A DNA stretch of 26,800 bases from a virus, in the IMG/VR virus record IMGVR_UViG_3300020171_000114, positions 1 through 26,800 of that record; one strand, given 5' to 3'. Shown here one piece after another: positions 7,774 through 14,748 of the stretch. The translations under genes were made by a program, and so were the position numbers. The stretch's first letter is position 1. Each line of letters opens with the position of its first letter. Under the pieces are notes generated by a model. That model worked only from the letters and a program-made list of their open reading frames with translations. It had not been told where the DNA came from and ran no database searches.

Positions 7774-8812
7774 TATCCTCCAGGTATCTCGATAGGGGAC
7801 ATACAGCACATGCCGGTATTTCCTCATAACGCCCATTTGCGTGAAGGTCACGTAACTCCTGAATCTTCTCGCCTGTCCATATATCGTGAACAGATTGCTC
7901 AAAAGCATTACCTACCTGTAGACTTCTCATAGAGTCCAGACAACATACAGTAACCACCCCATCGGGATGAATAAACATGCGCTGCCAGAGCGAGGCACAG
8001 CAGAAGTTGGGATTTCTACGATTGTTATGGGTAGGGGAGTATTCTGGCTTATTCTGACCAAAATGGTCTAGGTAGTCTATGTATGCTACAACATCTACGA
8101 TAGGTTCGAATAGTTTACAGAAGACTTCCCAGTCGTCTTTGTTTTCTTCCATCCGTACCATAGAAACACGGGTTAGGGGACTAACCGACCCCATCTCTTT
8201 CCTGATTTCATTGAATTCTCGAATATTGGCTAGTACCATATCGTACTCAGACCTAACTCTTATTTGATTGTATTTGTCTCTGTAGGGCGAATCAAATGAA
8301 ACGAACAACTTATCAAGTCCTGCCTCGATTAACTCACGGGCTTTCCAATCAACTAGAAGTGTCGCATTGGTGTTAAGCATTGTATCAAGCACTCCAGCTT
8401 GCTTGGCATACTTAATCATCTCCGCAAGTCTGGGATTCAGTAATGGTTCCCCGAGATAATTGAACTTGACAGAGCAAAGTCCGTTTTCCACACCCTCATC
8501 TATGATTTGCTTGTAGAGGTCAAAGTCAAACATCCCTATATCCCAGAATGTCCCGTCCGCAACCTTGATTGTTCTGGGGCACATAACACATCTTAGATTA
8601 CAGGCGTTGGTAGCCTCAATATCAAGATGAAGGGGAAATGAACCAACAATACGTTCTTGGGGAAACTTTATCCAGTTACCCCTGTAATCCCAATACTCAG
8701 GGGACTTGGTAGCTTCCCAACCCTGAATCTTGTTACTCTCCTCTAAATGTAACGTCTGATTAATAGGAGTGTCTGTTCTAAGGATGGTAGACTCCTTAAA
8801 TGGTCTATACAT
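7763..8812 (-). CDS. Radical SAM enzyme with SPASM/twitch-type C-terminal domain
   Basis: 349 residues. The radical SAM CX3CX2C motif is intact (CNLRCVMC; Cys71, Cys75, Cys78) and should hold the [4Fe-4S] cluster that splits S-adenosylmethionine. A NYLGEPLLNP motif (~118-127) matches the SAM-contacting 'GEP' strand. The C-terminal part has Cys272-X12-Gly-X4-Cys290, Cys291, then VGNAFEQSVHDIW and Cys335-X2-Cys338. This fits a SPASM/twitch domain holding probably one auxiliary Fe-S cluster rather than two. Such enzymes act on peptides, sugars or other substrates; the substrate here is unknown. The start overlaps the formyltransferase stop by 8 nt and the end overlaps the next gene by 11 nt. Being inside a virion operon is unusual. 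Confidence 0.92.
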   Translation of the reverse strand: MYRPFKESTILRTDTPINQTLHLEESNKIQGWEATKSPEYWDYRGNWIKFPQERIVGSFPLHLDIEATNACNLRCVMCPRTIKVADGTFWDIGMFDFDLYKQIIDEGVENGLCSVKFNYLGEPLLNPRLAEMIKYAKQAGVLDTMLNTNATLLVDWKARELIEAGLDKLFVSFDSPYRDKYNQIRVRSEYDMVLANIREFNEIRKEMGSVSPLTRVSMVRMEENKDDWEVFCKLFEPIVDVVAYIDYLDHFGQNKPEYSPTHNNRRNPNFCCASLWQRMFIHPDGVVTVCCLDSMRSLQVGNAFEQSVHDIWTGEKIQELRDLHANGRYEEIPACAVCPLSRYLEDNGY

Positions 8813-9449
8813 GGGCTACCTCTGCCCCTTTATAGGGCGGGAAGTGAAATGCCCTCTTCTTGCGGTCTATTGTTTCAGGACTATCTCCAGGGAGAATATA
8901 CCGTAACTTCTCTACATCTTCCCACTTCATATACCTCGTATTGAACTGAGGCGTTCTTTTAACCGTACCACACTCAATACTACGAAGGACTTTTTGGAAC
9001 AGTGTAAACATCTCTTCGTAGGTTTTAATCGCAAGACTGTATGCCGTTTCGTTCCTGTCTAAATAAACGGCTCTTCTGTCTATAATATCCCCCCTGTCTA
9101 TCTGGGCAGTCATAAAGTGGGCAGTACATCCGTATTGTTTGACGTTCTCCAGTATTGCTATATTATAACCACAAGCCCCGCCAAATTCAGGCAACCATCC
9201 AGGGTGGAAGTTGATACACCCCAATCTAGGATGACTGAGCAGGGGTTCTCCTATCTTTTTCCTGGATAAGTAGGAGATTAGCAAATCCACATCACCTAAT
9301 TCAATATCCTCCAGATACGGTATGTGCAGACGCTTACCCTCAGCCCTGACTTCCTCATCCCCATCTACAGCGATTACATCCCAATCAGTCAGCAGGTATC
9401 TGAGTACATTTACCCCGTATTTCTTGCCACCCACAAAGATTACTTTCAT
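8805..9449 (-). CDS. Formyltransferase-fold enzyme (sugar N-formyltransferase-like)
   Basis: 214 residues from the ATG at 9449, which overlaps the stop of the upstream gene (ATGA). The frame is open for 24 codons further upstream, but that is inside the neighbour's coding sequence, and MKVIFVGGKKYG is the natural first strand. The formyl_trans_N catalytic triad is present: Asn80 and His82 in INFHPGWLPEFGG, and Asp118 in TAQIDRGDII. The 36-residue His-to-Asp spacing equals that of Fmt and ArnA. The family moves a formyl group from N10-formyltetrahydrofolate to an amine. The C-terminus has RAFHFPPYKGAEV, a stretch I associate with short amino-sugar N-formyltransferases. It lacks the C-terminal tRNA-binding domain of Fmt. 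The acceptor is not known. Confidence 0.88.
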   Translation of the reverse strand: MKVIFVGGKKYGVNVLRYLLTDWDVIAVDGDEEVRAEGKRLHIPYLEDIELGDVDLLISYLSRKKIGEPLLSHPRLGCINFHPGWLPEFGGACGYNIAILENVKQYGCTAHFMTAQIDRGDIIDRRAVYLDRNETAYSLAIKTYEEMFTLFQKVLRSIECGTVKRTPQFNTRYMKWEDVEKLRYILPGDSPETIDRKKRAFHFPPYKGAEVAHV

Positions 9450-10057
9450 ACGATTGCTTCCATTCGTTCTGATTCGGGAACAAGTTTTACGTAGAGTTTC
9501 TCGTATTCTTCCCTGACCCACGCCATAGGAAGTCCGGTAAGACCAGCACTATACGTCCATTTCAATGAACCTTTGCCCATAACTAACTCAACCCCCAACC
9601 CTGTTGCTAAACCTAGCCAGAATGTCACCGCTGGTTTACCAGTTTGATACATCAGTTCCGGCCCCTGGTCAATACCGTAGATATGGATTTTCTCATAACC
9701 ATACAGCAGGGCATAGGCAATCATGTACGTTACGGTTGGGCCGAAGTATGATGTATGAAACTTGGCTACAACCTCTTTGGTTGGATAGTGTTCTGTAACG
9801 TAGTCTCTCATACCTACCACTGGGATACCTAACTCAGCGGCACGTTTCGATGACTCATCTATAGATGTCTGTAGAAAGGGCGGGTGGTCGTTTATGGTTT
9901 GCCACTTGCCATCAATAGAGAAAATCTTTGTGAACTTCCTGTCTTTCAGACTGGGCTCCAATAAACAACGATAGACCCCCCATACCTCTTCTGTCTCAAA
10001 ACGACATTCAACGTATGAGGGGCCTAGACTTAAAAGGGTAACTTCTTTTTTACTCAT
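9446..10057 (-). CDS. Rossmann-like protein, first gene of the enzyme cassette
   Basis: 203 residues. The N-terminus VTLLSLGPSYVECRF is a beta strand plus a Gly-containing loop as in Rossmann-like folds, followed by EEVWGVYRC and FSIDGK. Residues ~103-130 (SYFGPTVTYMIAYALLYGYE, then KIHIYGIDQ) and ~138-155 (KPAVTFWLGLATGLGVE) recall phage and DUF115/MptE-like proteins that have 'S..YM.A.A...G...I.iyG.D' and a 'P...wlG.A...G' block. Some relatives of that fold bind nucleotides, pterins or sugars, but I cannot assign a reaction. It leads a cassette with a formyltransferase and a radical SAM enzyme, with ATGA coupling. A sugar- or nucleotide-related role is possible. Confidence 0.6.
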   Translation of the reverse strand: MSKKEVTLLSLGPSYVECRFETEEVWGVYRCLLEPSLKDRKFTKIFSIDGKWQTINDHPPFLQTSIDESSKRAAELGIPVVGMRDYVTEHYPTKEVVAKFHTSYFGPTVTYMIAYALLYGYEKIHIYGIDQGPELMYQTGKPAVTFWLGLATGLGVELVMGKGSLKWTYSAGLTGLPMAWVREEYEKLYVKLVPESERMEAIV

Positions 10058-10077
10058 ATTTCCAAACTCTTTCTTGG

Positions 10078-10106
10078 AAGGGGGTTAGTTAGAGTCCAAC
10101 CCCCTT
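10078..10106 (-). other. Perfect 9-bp hairpin between virion genes and enzyme cassette
   Basis: The arms 10078-10086 and 10098-10106 pair perfectly (AAGGGGGTT with AACCCCCTT) around an 11-nt loop. It lies in the 62-nt gap after the paralogous virion genes and ahead of the cassette. No U-run follows on the minus strand, so it is not a classical intrinsic terminator. It could slow or partly end transcription, or protect the 3' end of a processed mRNA. Confidence 0.65.
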
Positions 10107-10119
10107 AAAGACTTTACTA

Positions 10120-10788
10120 TTAAGCTACTGCGGATTTGGGAAGTTCCGCATACACGAACCGTCCAAAGCCTACACCGGCGTTAGACGATGCCCAGCCCAC
10201 CAACTGCTGGCTCGGGCCAATGACTTGCAGGACTCCGGTGTCTTTCGCCAGATAAGTAAACTTGGTCTGGCTTCGGAGAGTAGTTCTGGTTGTGACGTTG
10301 CTACCCAACTGGATACCATCGTGCCAGAACTCATTCACAACCGTAGTCAGGGCTGTTCCTGCGGCGGCCGCCCATGTAACAGTACAAGCCGAGGATAACC
10401 CCGCAATAGCATTGGAACTGGGTGGAATATCAGCAGTCCCAGAACCAGTAACGCTACCTGTACCATATTGGAGAGCAAGTTCTACCACCAGAGCCGTTCC
10501 ATAGAGGTCGAAGTTGACTGTGAACTCCAGTGGTATGATGACTACACTAGACGGGATTGCCACATGAAGGTCAAACTCAGTGGTATCAAGTGTGCCGGCA
10601 CCAAAGGTGACAGGTGTGGTAGCCGCACCAAGAGATGAGGTAAAGACCCGCCCTTCCAGTGACCATAGGGCGATGAGGTCGGTAACACCCATGCTTCCGT
10701 CTCTGAGCATACGAAGGTAGACTTCAGCACCTTCGTCCACTCTTTCAACGGCGGTTGTTTGTCTTGCTGAACCTTTAATTATTGCCAT
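10120..10788 (-). CDS. Beta-rich virion protein, downstream copy of a tandem pair
   Basis: 222 residues. Clearly paralogous to the next gene upstream over its full length: shared blocks include ARQTTAV, DLIA.WSLEGR.FT, AATTPVTFG, PSSVVIIPLE, TTVVNEFWHDGIQLG, SQTKF.Y and GVLQVIGPSQQL, ending RFVYAELP. The ATG overlaps the TAA of the copy (TAATG), so the two are translated as a coupled pair. The protein has no signal peptide, membrane segment or catalytic motif. Position between capsid genes and tail genes suggests capsid decoration or a head-tail structural protein with two related subunits; this is inference. Confidence 0.7.
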   Translation of the reverse strand: MAIIKGSARQTTAVERVDEGAEVYLRMLRDGSMGVTDLIALWSLEGRVFTSSLGAATTPVTFGAGTLDTTEFDLHVAIPSSVVIIPLEFTVNFDLYGTALVVELALQYGTGSVTGSGTADIPPSSNAIAGLSSACTVTWAAAAGTALTTVVNEFWHDGIQLGSNVTTRTTLRSQTKFTYLAKDTGVLQVIGPSQQLVGWASSNAGVGFGRFVYAELPKSAVA

Positions 10789-11462
10789 TATGACACACTC
10801 GCTACTGGTAATTCCGCATAGACAAATCGAGTGAAGCCTGTGCCTGCCTGAGCAGACGCATACCCGATTAACTGTTGGCTTGGGCCAATAACCTGAAGCA
10901 CCCCGCTATCCATAGCCCTGTATGAGAATTTGGTCTGGCTGCGGATAACAGTTGCAGATGCAGCACTGATACCGAGTTGGATACCGTCATGCCAGAACTC
11001 GTTGACCACGGTGGTGAGGTTAGTGCCTGTTGCACAAGAGAACTTTACTGTACAAGCTGAGGTTAGACCCGTGTTGGCATTGGAACTAATTGGGGTGTCC
11101 GTCAGGTCTGCAGTACCAGCCACACTACCTATTCCGTACTGGAGGGCACACTCAACTACCTGGATGGTTCCGTAGATGTCGAAGTTGATAGTCCACTCAA
11201 GAGGGATGATTACCACACTGGACGGGACTAATACGTGCAGGTCGTGTTCCAGTACGTCAAGAGTGCTGGAGCCGAATGTTACTGGGGTTGTAGCTGCACC
11301 CGCACTTGCCGTGAAGATTCTGCCCTCTAAAGACCACTGGGCGATAAGGTCAGCTATGCCAACCGTTCCGTCCCGTAATAGTCTTAGATAGTTTTCGGCA
11401 GTACCTTCGGAATTGCGTACAACAGCCGTTGTTTGTCTTGCATTTCCTATGATTTTTGCCAT
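10788..11462 (-). CDS. Beta-rich virion protein, upstream copy of a tandem pair
   Basis: 224 residues. ATG at 11462 with a strong GGAGG 11 nt upstream. It shares most of its length with the adjacent paralog; differences are concentrated in the middle (~115-140), near residues 155-165 and in the first 30 residues, which may be surface-exposed. The N-terminal ARQTTAV and C-terminal RFVYAELP blocks are nearly unchanged. The pair arose by tandem duplication and has diverged while keeping the fold. I do not recognise a named family. Confidence 0.7.
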   Translation of the reverse strand: MAKIIGNARQTTAVVRNSEGTAENYLRLLRDGTVGIADLIAQWSLEGRIFTASAGAATTPVTFGSSTLDVLEHDLHVLVPSSVVIIPLEWTINFDIYGTIQVVECALQYGIGSVAGTADLTDTPISSNANTGLTSACTVKFSCATGTNLTTVVNEFWHDGIQLGISAASATVIRSQTKFSYRAMDSGVLQVIGPSQQLIGYASAQAGTGFTRFVYAELPVASVS

Positions 11463-11521
11463 TGATTCGTGAAACCTCCTATTTATTTACCGAGTTTATT
11501 TATCGCCTAACTCCGTAAAGG

Positions 11522-11935
11522 CTAGTCATCTCCAGATTCATCTTCAGACACTTGACTTAGTTCTAATTGAACTGTAAAATTCCTACCACCTGCACCGTCT
11601 ATTAACTTGCAGGTTATCCACGACTCCTCTTCGATTGTATCGGGTGTGAAATCCTCCGCCATCTCTTCAGAGTTGTAACCCTTTGGGAGTATCGCCAATG
11701 TGTTTGACGCATCAGTTTCGTCTGCGCCTGACGATACATTGTACATAGTGGGCGTAGAATTGGAGAATATTGACACACCATCATCGTAGATGTCTATTGT
11801 GGCGTTCCTGACGGGCGCCCTTTCCGCATAGATTCTGACGGATACCTTGTCGTATTCGCCATCCATGAAGTAGGCAGGAGACATCTGGGTGTTGTCACCA
11901 GCTTCGTGAATGTGGAATGTTAGAAGTTTACTCAC
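11522..11935 (-). CDS. Small acidic beta-rich protein, probable virion component
   Basis: 137 residues. The GTG start at 11935 is supported by AAGGAGG 5 nt upstream; no ATG fits better. The sequence starts (M)SKLLTFHIHEAGDNTQMS and has beta strands KVSVRIYAERAPVRNATIDI and WITCKLIDGAGGRNFTVQLE. The last ten residues are acidic (SQVSEDESGDD). The fold looks Ig-like or jelly-roll, typical of small capsid-associated proteins. It sits 11 nt after a LamG-like gene. Function is inferred from position only. Confidence 0.6.
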   Translation of the reverse strand: MSKLLTFHIHEAGDNTQMSPAYFMDGEYDKVSVRIYAERAPVRNATIDIYDDGVSIFSNSTPTMYNVSSGADETDASNTLAILPKGYNSEEMAEDFTPDTIEEESWITCKLIDGAGGRNFTVQLELSQVSEDESGDD

Positions 11936-11946
11936 TGTCTCCTCCT

Positions 11947-12699
11947 TTAATTATTCTGCCATACCGTTATTCGGGAGATGGTGCAGACGGGGTTGGCCGT
12001 TGACCTTGAAATGAAACCTACATACGGGGTTAGCAGGTCAGTTGCGGCGTAGGCGATTGCAGCAGGTAGATAACCTACCGCCGTTCCATTGTAGTAGAAG
12101 GTCACATTACCTGACGTATCAGTTTGCACCCTTATCTTGAAGTAGGTGTTGGCCACTGGTGCAAGTGACCCAAATGCGGCTACTGGAGTACCCTCTGTGC
12201 CATTATTGGCCGCTAGGCAGTACCAAATTTTAGATGTCGCATCAGTGTCAAATACCATTCCGACGGCATCGGCTGTGGTGGTCATGTTCTTGAACGTAGA
12301 AGGTGCGGTCAACTCCATTGCTATTAGATTATTGGTGTTCGTTGTTGCATCAACGAAACCCACCGCTACGCCTACCGCAGTTATCTGACTTATCTTTGCC
12401 TTAACTTCCATACCACAGGCAGATGCCGCCGACCATTGAACATTGTGGTACAGTTCGCCACAGTCATCATCAGTTGAGGCATCGCAGGTTATAATCTCTG
12501 CACCTCCATCTACTAATGAATGACTAATGGTAGACCCATTTGATTCCCTTTCTCCCCAATCCCCAATAGTGTCATTAACAAAGGTCTCATCGAACATCTT
12601 GAGTTCGGTCATCATCGGCCCCTTGACATTGGGTTGGTAGAGTGCGGCTCCAGTAAATACTAAATCCTTGCCCACTTTTAACTGTTGAAATCCAGCCAT
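11947..12699 (-). CDS. LamG/concanavalin-like beta protein, possible capsid decoration
   Basis: 250 residues. The ATG at 12699 has a purine-rich SD region (GAGGAAAGGA) upstream. The first ~30 residues (MAGFQQLKVGKDLVFTGAAL) form a leader-like segment. Residues ~35-250 resemble a concanavalin A-like jelly-roll: ETFVNDTIGDW, GMEVKAKIS, GVAVGFVDATTN, FKIRVQTDTSGNVTFYYNG, LTPYVGFISRS and CTISRITVWQNN. The strand order with 'F.i.vd..Gnv.fy.nG' and a closing 'i..i.v.q' is typical of lectin-like domains. It follows the capsid gene and zinc-ribbon gene, where decoration proteins often lie. Ligand binding is not shown. Confidence 0.65.
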   Translation of the reverse strand: MAGFQQLKVGKDLVFTGAALYQPNVKGPMMTELKMFDETFVNDTIGDWGERESNGSTISHSLVDGGAEIITCDASTDDDCGELYHNVQWSAASACGMEVKAKISQITAVGVAVGFVDATTNTNNLIAMELTAPSTFKNMTTTADAVGMVFDTDATSKIWYCLAANNGTEGTPVAAFGSLAPVANTYFKIRVQTDTSGNVTFYYNGTAVGYLPAAIAYAATDLLTPYVGFISRSTANPVCTISRITVWQNN

Positions 12700-12748
12700 T
12701 TTATTTTCCTTTCCTCTTTATTATTTAGAGTCCCATCGCTGAGGTAGC

Positions 12749-12973
12749 TTAGGACTGGGCCTCTGCAAGTCTGCGCCTGTAATCCTTGGCATAAGCATCC
12801 TTGTAGCCCTTACTACGTTGTGGTATGCAGTTTTCAACCACCGTGATTATTGCTGGTGTGGTGAAGACCATTTTCATAGCCTTACCACAAGTGGGACACT
12901 CAGGGGGTTTTTGATTCATCCCCTGAATGACCTCAACTCGCTTACCACAACAATCAAAGTCGTATATCGGCAT
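12749..12973 (-). CDS. FmdB-like zinc ribbon protein
   Basis: 74 residues. It begins MPIYDFDCCGKRVEVIQ, close to the MPIYEY.C..CG..FE start of the FmdB zinc-ribbon family, and has a second knuckle PECPTCGKAMKMVF (Cys26, Cys29). The first knuckle is compressed: Cys8 and Cys9 are adjacent instead of a C-X2-C pair, so zinc binding may use a changed geometry. The C-terminus is a charged helix. The gene lies 2 nt after the major capsid gene. FmdB-like proteins are common in phages next to capsid genes but have no settled function; regulation or assembly help are possibilities. Confidence 0.8.
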   Translation of the reverse strand: MPIYDFDCCGKRVEVIQGMNQKPPECPTCGKAMKMVFTTPAIITVVENCIPQRSKGYKDAYAKDYRRRLAEAQS

Positions 12974-12975
12974 AT

Positions 12976-13845
12976 TTAACTCTTGCGGGTATAGAATCTG
13001 GCACCGGACGGTGATGCACGAAGTACGGCAGCACCGAAGAAGCCAGACGTGTTAACCATCCAGCTATGCCGGGTCGGTTCACGCCATTTCTCAATATCCA
13101 TCGGAGACTGTACGATAAGACCGATTGCCTCTTTAGCTAGAACAGCACCGTAGTTTCCGGTGGTGGCCCCCGTCAGGTTGTTGGTGAAGTAGACAGGAAG
13201 ACCGTAGGAATCAATCCTGCCACGGTAGCCGGCAGCTCTCAGGGGGTTAGTGGTATAGTCGAAGGTCATATACTTGTCTATGCCTCTCAGGTCGGCAAGT
13301 ACAGACGGGTCGCCAACGAGTGCCCTTTCCTCAGGGATGTCGGCTTCATCCAGTCCTTCCATAATGGACACTAACAGGTCATCGGTAAAGGTCTGCCCAT
13401 CAGCACCCTGCCAGGTAGTGCGAAGACTGGAGAACAACGCACAAACATACGCATCCAGTTTCTTCTTCCAACCATAGGCGGCATTGGCGGCAGCTTTCTC
13501 TAAGAGTCCAGGAACCTGTGTCTGGCGGGCTGTGCTGTCGTCTATGGAGACCGGTATTTCCCACCATGTATCAATCGTGATTGATTCGGCGGTTGTGGTT
13601 AGAGCGGTTTTCATATTGGTGATTACACCAGTCGTGCTCACATCCACCATAGCACCAGTGAGTTCGGTCATTACTGGTATATTAAGTATATCGCCTTTTG
13701 CAAGCATTGGTTGCCACTCGGTACTGACTACCTGTTGTGCTACAAGAGTAGACTCAAGTATATCAATAACCTTAGCAGACCAAATTTCAGGAACTAACTG
13801 CCCTGTTAGGGCATCAGTAGGTTGTCTAGTATCGGGCCATGCCAT
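12976..13845 (-). CDS. Major capsid protein, HK97-fold
   Basis: 289 residues. ATG at 13845 with AAGGAG 8 nt upstream. The gene follows a coiled-coil scaffold gene, the usual order for this role. Recognisable parts are an N-arm helix (WSAKVIDILESTLVAQQVV), a beta strand block (GDILNIPVMTELTGAMVDV), a spine-like helix (LEKAAANAAYGWKKKLDAYV), then ALVGDPSVLADLRGIDKYMT and SYGLPVYFTNNL, and the C-terminal P-domain pattern ALRASPSGARFYTRKS-like ending (positions 13020-12979). These fit coat proteins of the P22-like/HK97-like superfamily. No protease gene is visible nearby, so the shell may form without proteolysis. Confidence 0.85.
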   Translation of the reverse strand: MAWPDTRQPTDALTGQLVPEIWSAKVIDILESTLVAQQVVSTEWQPMLAKGDILNIPVMTELTGAMVDVSTTGVITNMKTALTTTAESITIDTWWEIPVSIDDSTARQTQVPGLLEKAAANAAYGWKKKLDAYVCALFSSLRTTWQGADGQTFTDDLLVSIMEGLDEADIPEERALVGDPSVLADLRGIDKYMTFDYTTNPLRAAGYRGRIDSYGLPVYFTNNLTGATTGNYGAVLAKEAIGLIVQSPMDIEKWREPTRHSWMVNTSGFFGAAVLRASPSGARFYTRKS

Positions 13846-13860
13846 TGTATTACTCCTTTA

Positions 13861-14499
13861 TTAGAAAGATAATTTTGCTATTTCTTTGCGGCGTTTATTA
13901 CGTTCTTCAGGGGACATCTTACCAACTTCTTCTTTGGTCAAGACCCCTGAACCTCCGCCTCTACTTGAATTGGAATCCGGTTTACCCGTACCACGAGAGT
14001 TGCTTTTCGGTAACTCCTGGGCTATTTCCTCTATCGCCTCTGCGGAACCGTCTGTACGCTTTGAGAGTTTTATCAACTTGTCAGCATCTATACCAAGCCG
14101 TTCTGCGATTTCTCGTGCTGTCTGATTCTTTGTTATCTCAGACCTCTCAGTTTCGTATGTTTGTAGTCTTGCTTCTTTCTCAGCTAACTCTGCTTCCTTA
14201 TTGGCAAGTTCGGTTTCTGCCTTTGTTGCTCGTTGTATTGCTCTGGCTGACTTGATATATTCAGGGTCGTCTCGGTGGGCTTCAAGTTCGGCAGCTAAAT
14301 CCGCTTCTTCTTTCTGACGCATACGCTCTACTATCTTTTGGGCGTTTGCCAGTGCCGTTTCTAGCCGTCCCTTGTCCGCTAGTGCATCACTTCGGGCTTT
14401 CCTTACCTGTTCTTTTACCCATTCCTCTGTGTACGTTGAAGTTCCCTTTGACTGTTGCGAAGATTTGTCCGCAACGGCTGTCTCAGTTCCGTCCGCCAT
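13861..14499 (-). CDS. Scaffold protein for capsid assembly
   Basis: 212 residues from the ATG at 14499, which has AAGGAG 10 nt upstream. The frame is open 11 codons further, but the earlier start overlaps the terminator region and has no SD. The sequence is rich in Lys, Glu, Ala and Arg with a long coiled coil (~15-130), for example AETELANKEAELAEKEARLQ. A flexible Ser/Gly-rich stretch (~165-185) precedes a C-terminal basic helix (MSPEERNKRRKEIAKLSF). A coiled-coil protein with a basic C-terminal helix directly before the capsid gene is the standard mark of an assembly scaffold; the basic helix would bind the coat protein. Confidence 0.85.
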   Translation of the reverse strand: MADGTETAVADKSSQQSKGTSTYTEEWVKEQVRKARSDALADKGRLETALANAQKIVERMRQKEEADLAAELEAHRDDPEYIKSARAIQRATKAETELANKEAELAEKEARLQTYETERSEITKNQTAREIAERLGIDADKLIKLSKRTDGSAEAIEEIAQELPKSNSRGTGKPDSNSSRGGGSGVLTKEEVGKMSPEERNKRRKEIAKLSF

Positions 14500-14530
14500 T
14501 TTGTTCCAACTCCTTATAAATTTACTCAAC

Positions 14531-14562
14531 AAAAAAGGGCTAAACCCTTTCGGGTCAGCCCT
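14531..14562 (-). terminator. Intrinsic terminator upstream of the scaffold gene
   Basis: Read on the minus strand, AAGGGCT...ACCC pairs with GGGT...AGCCCTT around a GAAA tetraloop and is followed by TTTTTT. This is a classical rho-independent terminator. It lies between the promoter near 14721-14748 and the scaffold SD, so it would act as an attenuator for the capsid genes or end messages coming from the packaging genes. Confidence 0.85.
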
Positions 14563-14600
14563 TCTCAGTTTTCCTGTTAGGGAATTACCTATTCAATTGT

Positions 14601-14673
14601 GGATGGCGGTTTACCCGGCTTTAATTTCTCCTGAAGTTAATCAGGCACGAACTCTTTGACCGCCCAGCCATCC
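14601..14673 (-). ncRNA. Structured leader RNA element, unknown class
   Basis: In the leader of the scaffold transcript, GGATGGC (14667-14673) pairs with GCCATCC (14601-14607), closing a 73-nt domain. Inside it CCTGA and TCAGG form a hairpin with a 6-nt loop. A second pairing, GGCGGT with ACCGCC, competes with the closing stem. I see no match to a riboswitch class I know. It could be an attenuator, a protein-binding leader or only a stable fold. Confidence 0.4.
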
Positions 14674-14720
14674 CGCTTCAAAAAAGGTATCTTATTCAGT
14701 TACCTAAATACTAACTGACA

Positions 14721-14748
14721 TTTATATACATTGTCAAGTCTTTGTCAA
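14721..14748 (-). promoter_or_regulatory. Sigma70-type promoter for scaffold/capsid genes
   Basis: TTGACA (14743-14748) is 16 nt from TATAAA (14721-14726), read on the minus strand. The -10 box lies within an imperfect dyad, TGACA-N11-TGTCA, that could be an operator. Transcription would start near 14714 and give a leader of about 215 nt before the scaffold start. Confidence 0.7.

Noticed and set aside
7774-7908. 45-codon N-terminal extension of the helical cassette gene
   Set aside because: It lies wholly in the radical SAM coding region in another frame; the ATG at 7773 has its own SD and normal overlap.
9450-9521. 24-codon extension of the formyltransferase
   Set aside because: Basic shadow translation of the upstream gene; MKVIFVGG is the expected first strand and has an ATGA junction.
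13839-14255. 138-codon plus-strand frame opposite scaffold
   Set aside because: Low-complexity, Leu/Ser-rich translation opposite a clear coiled-coil scaffold gene with a good SD. Other plus-strand frames (for example 2988-3278, 5789-6088, 13484-13864, 19499-19843, 22625-22945) are rejected for the same reason: each is antisense to a well-supported gene.
14601-14673. tRNA gene
   Set aside because: Acceptor-like stem and length fit, but the anticodon loop is 6 nt, there is no TTCRA-type T-loop and no proper D arm. Kept only as a structured leader.
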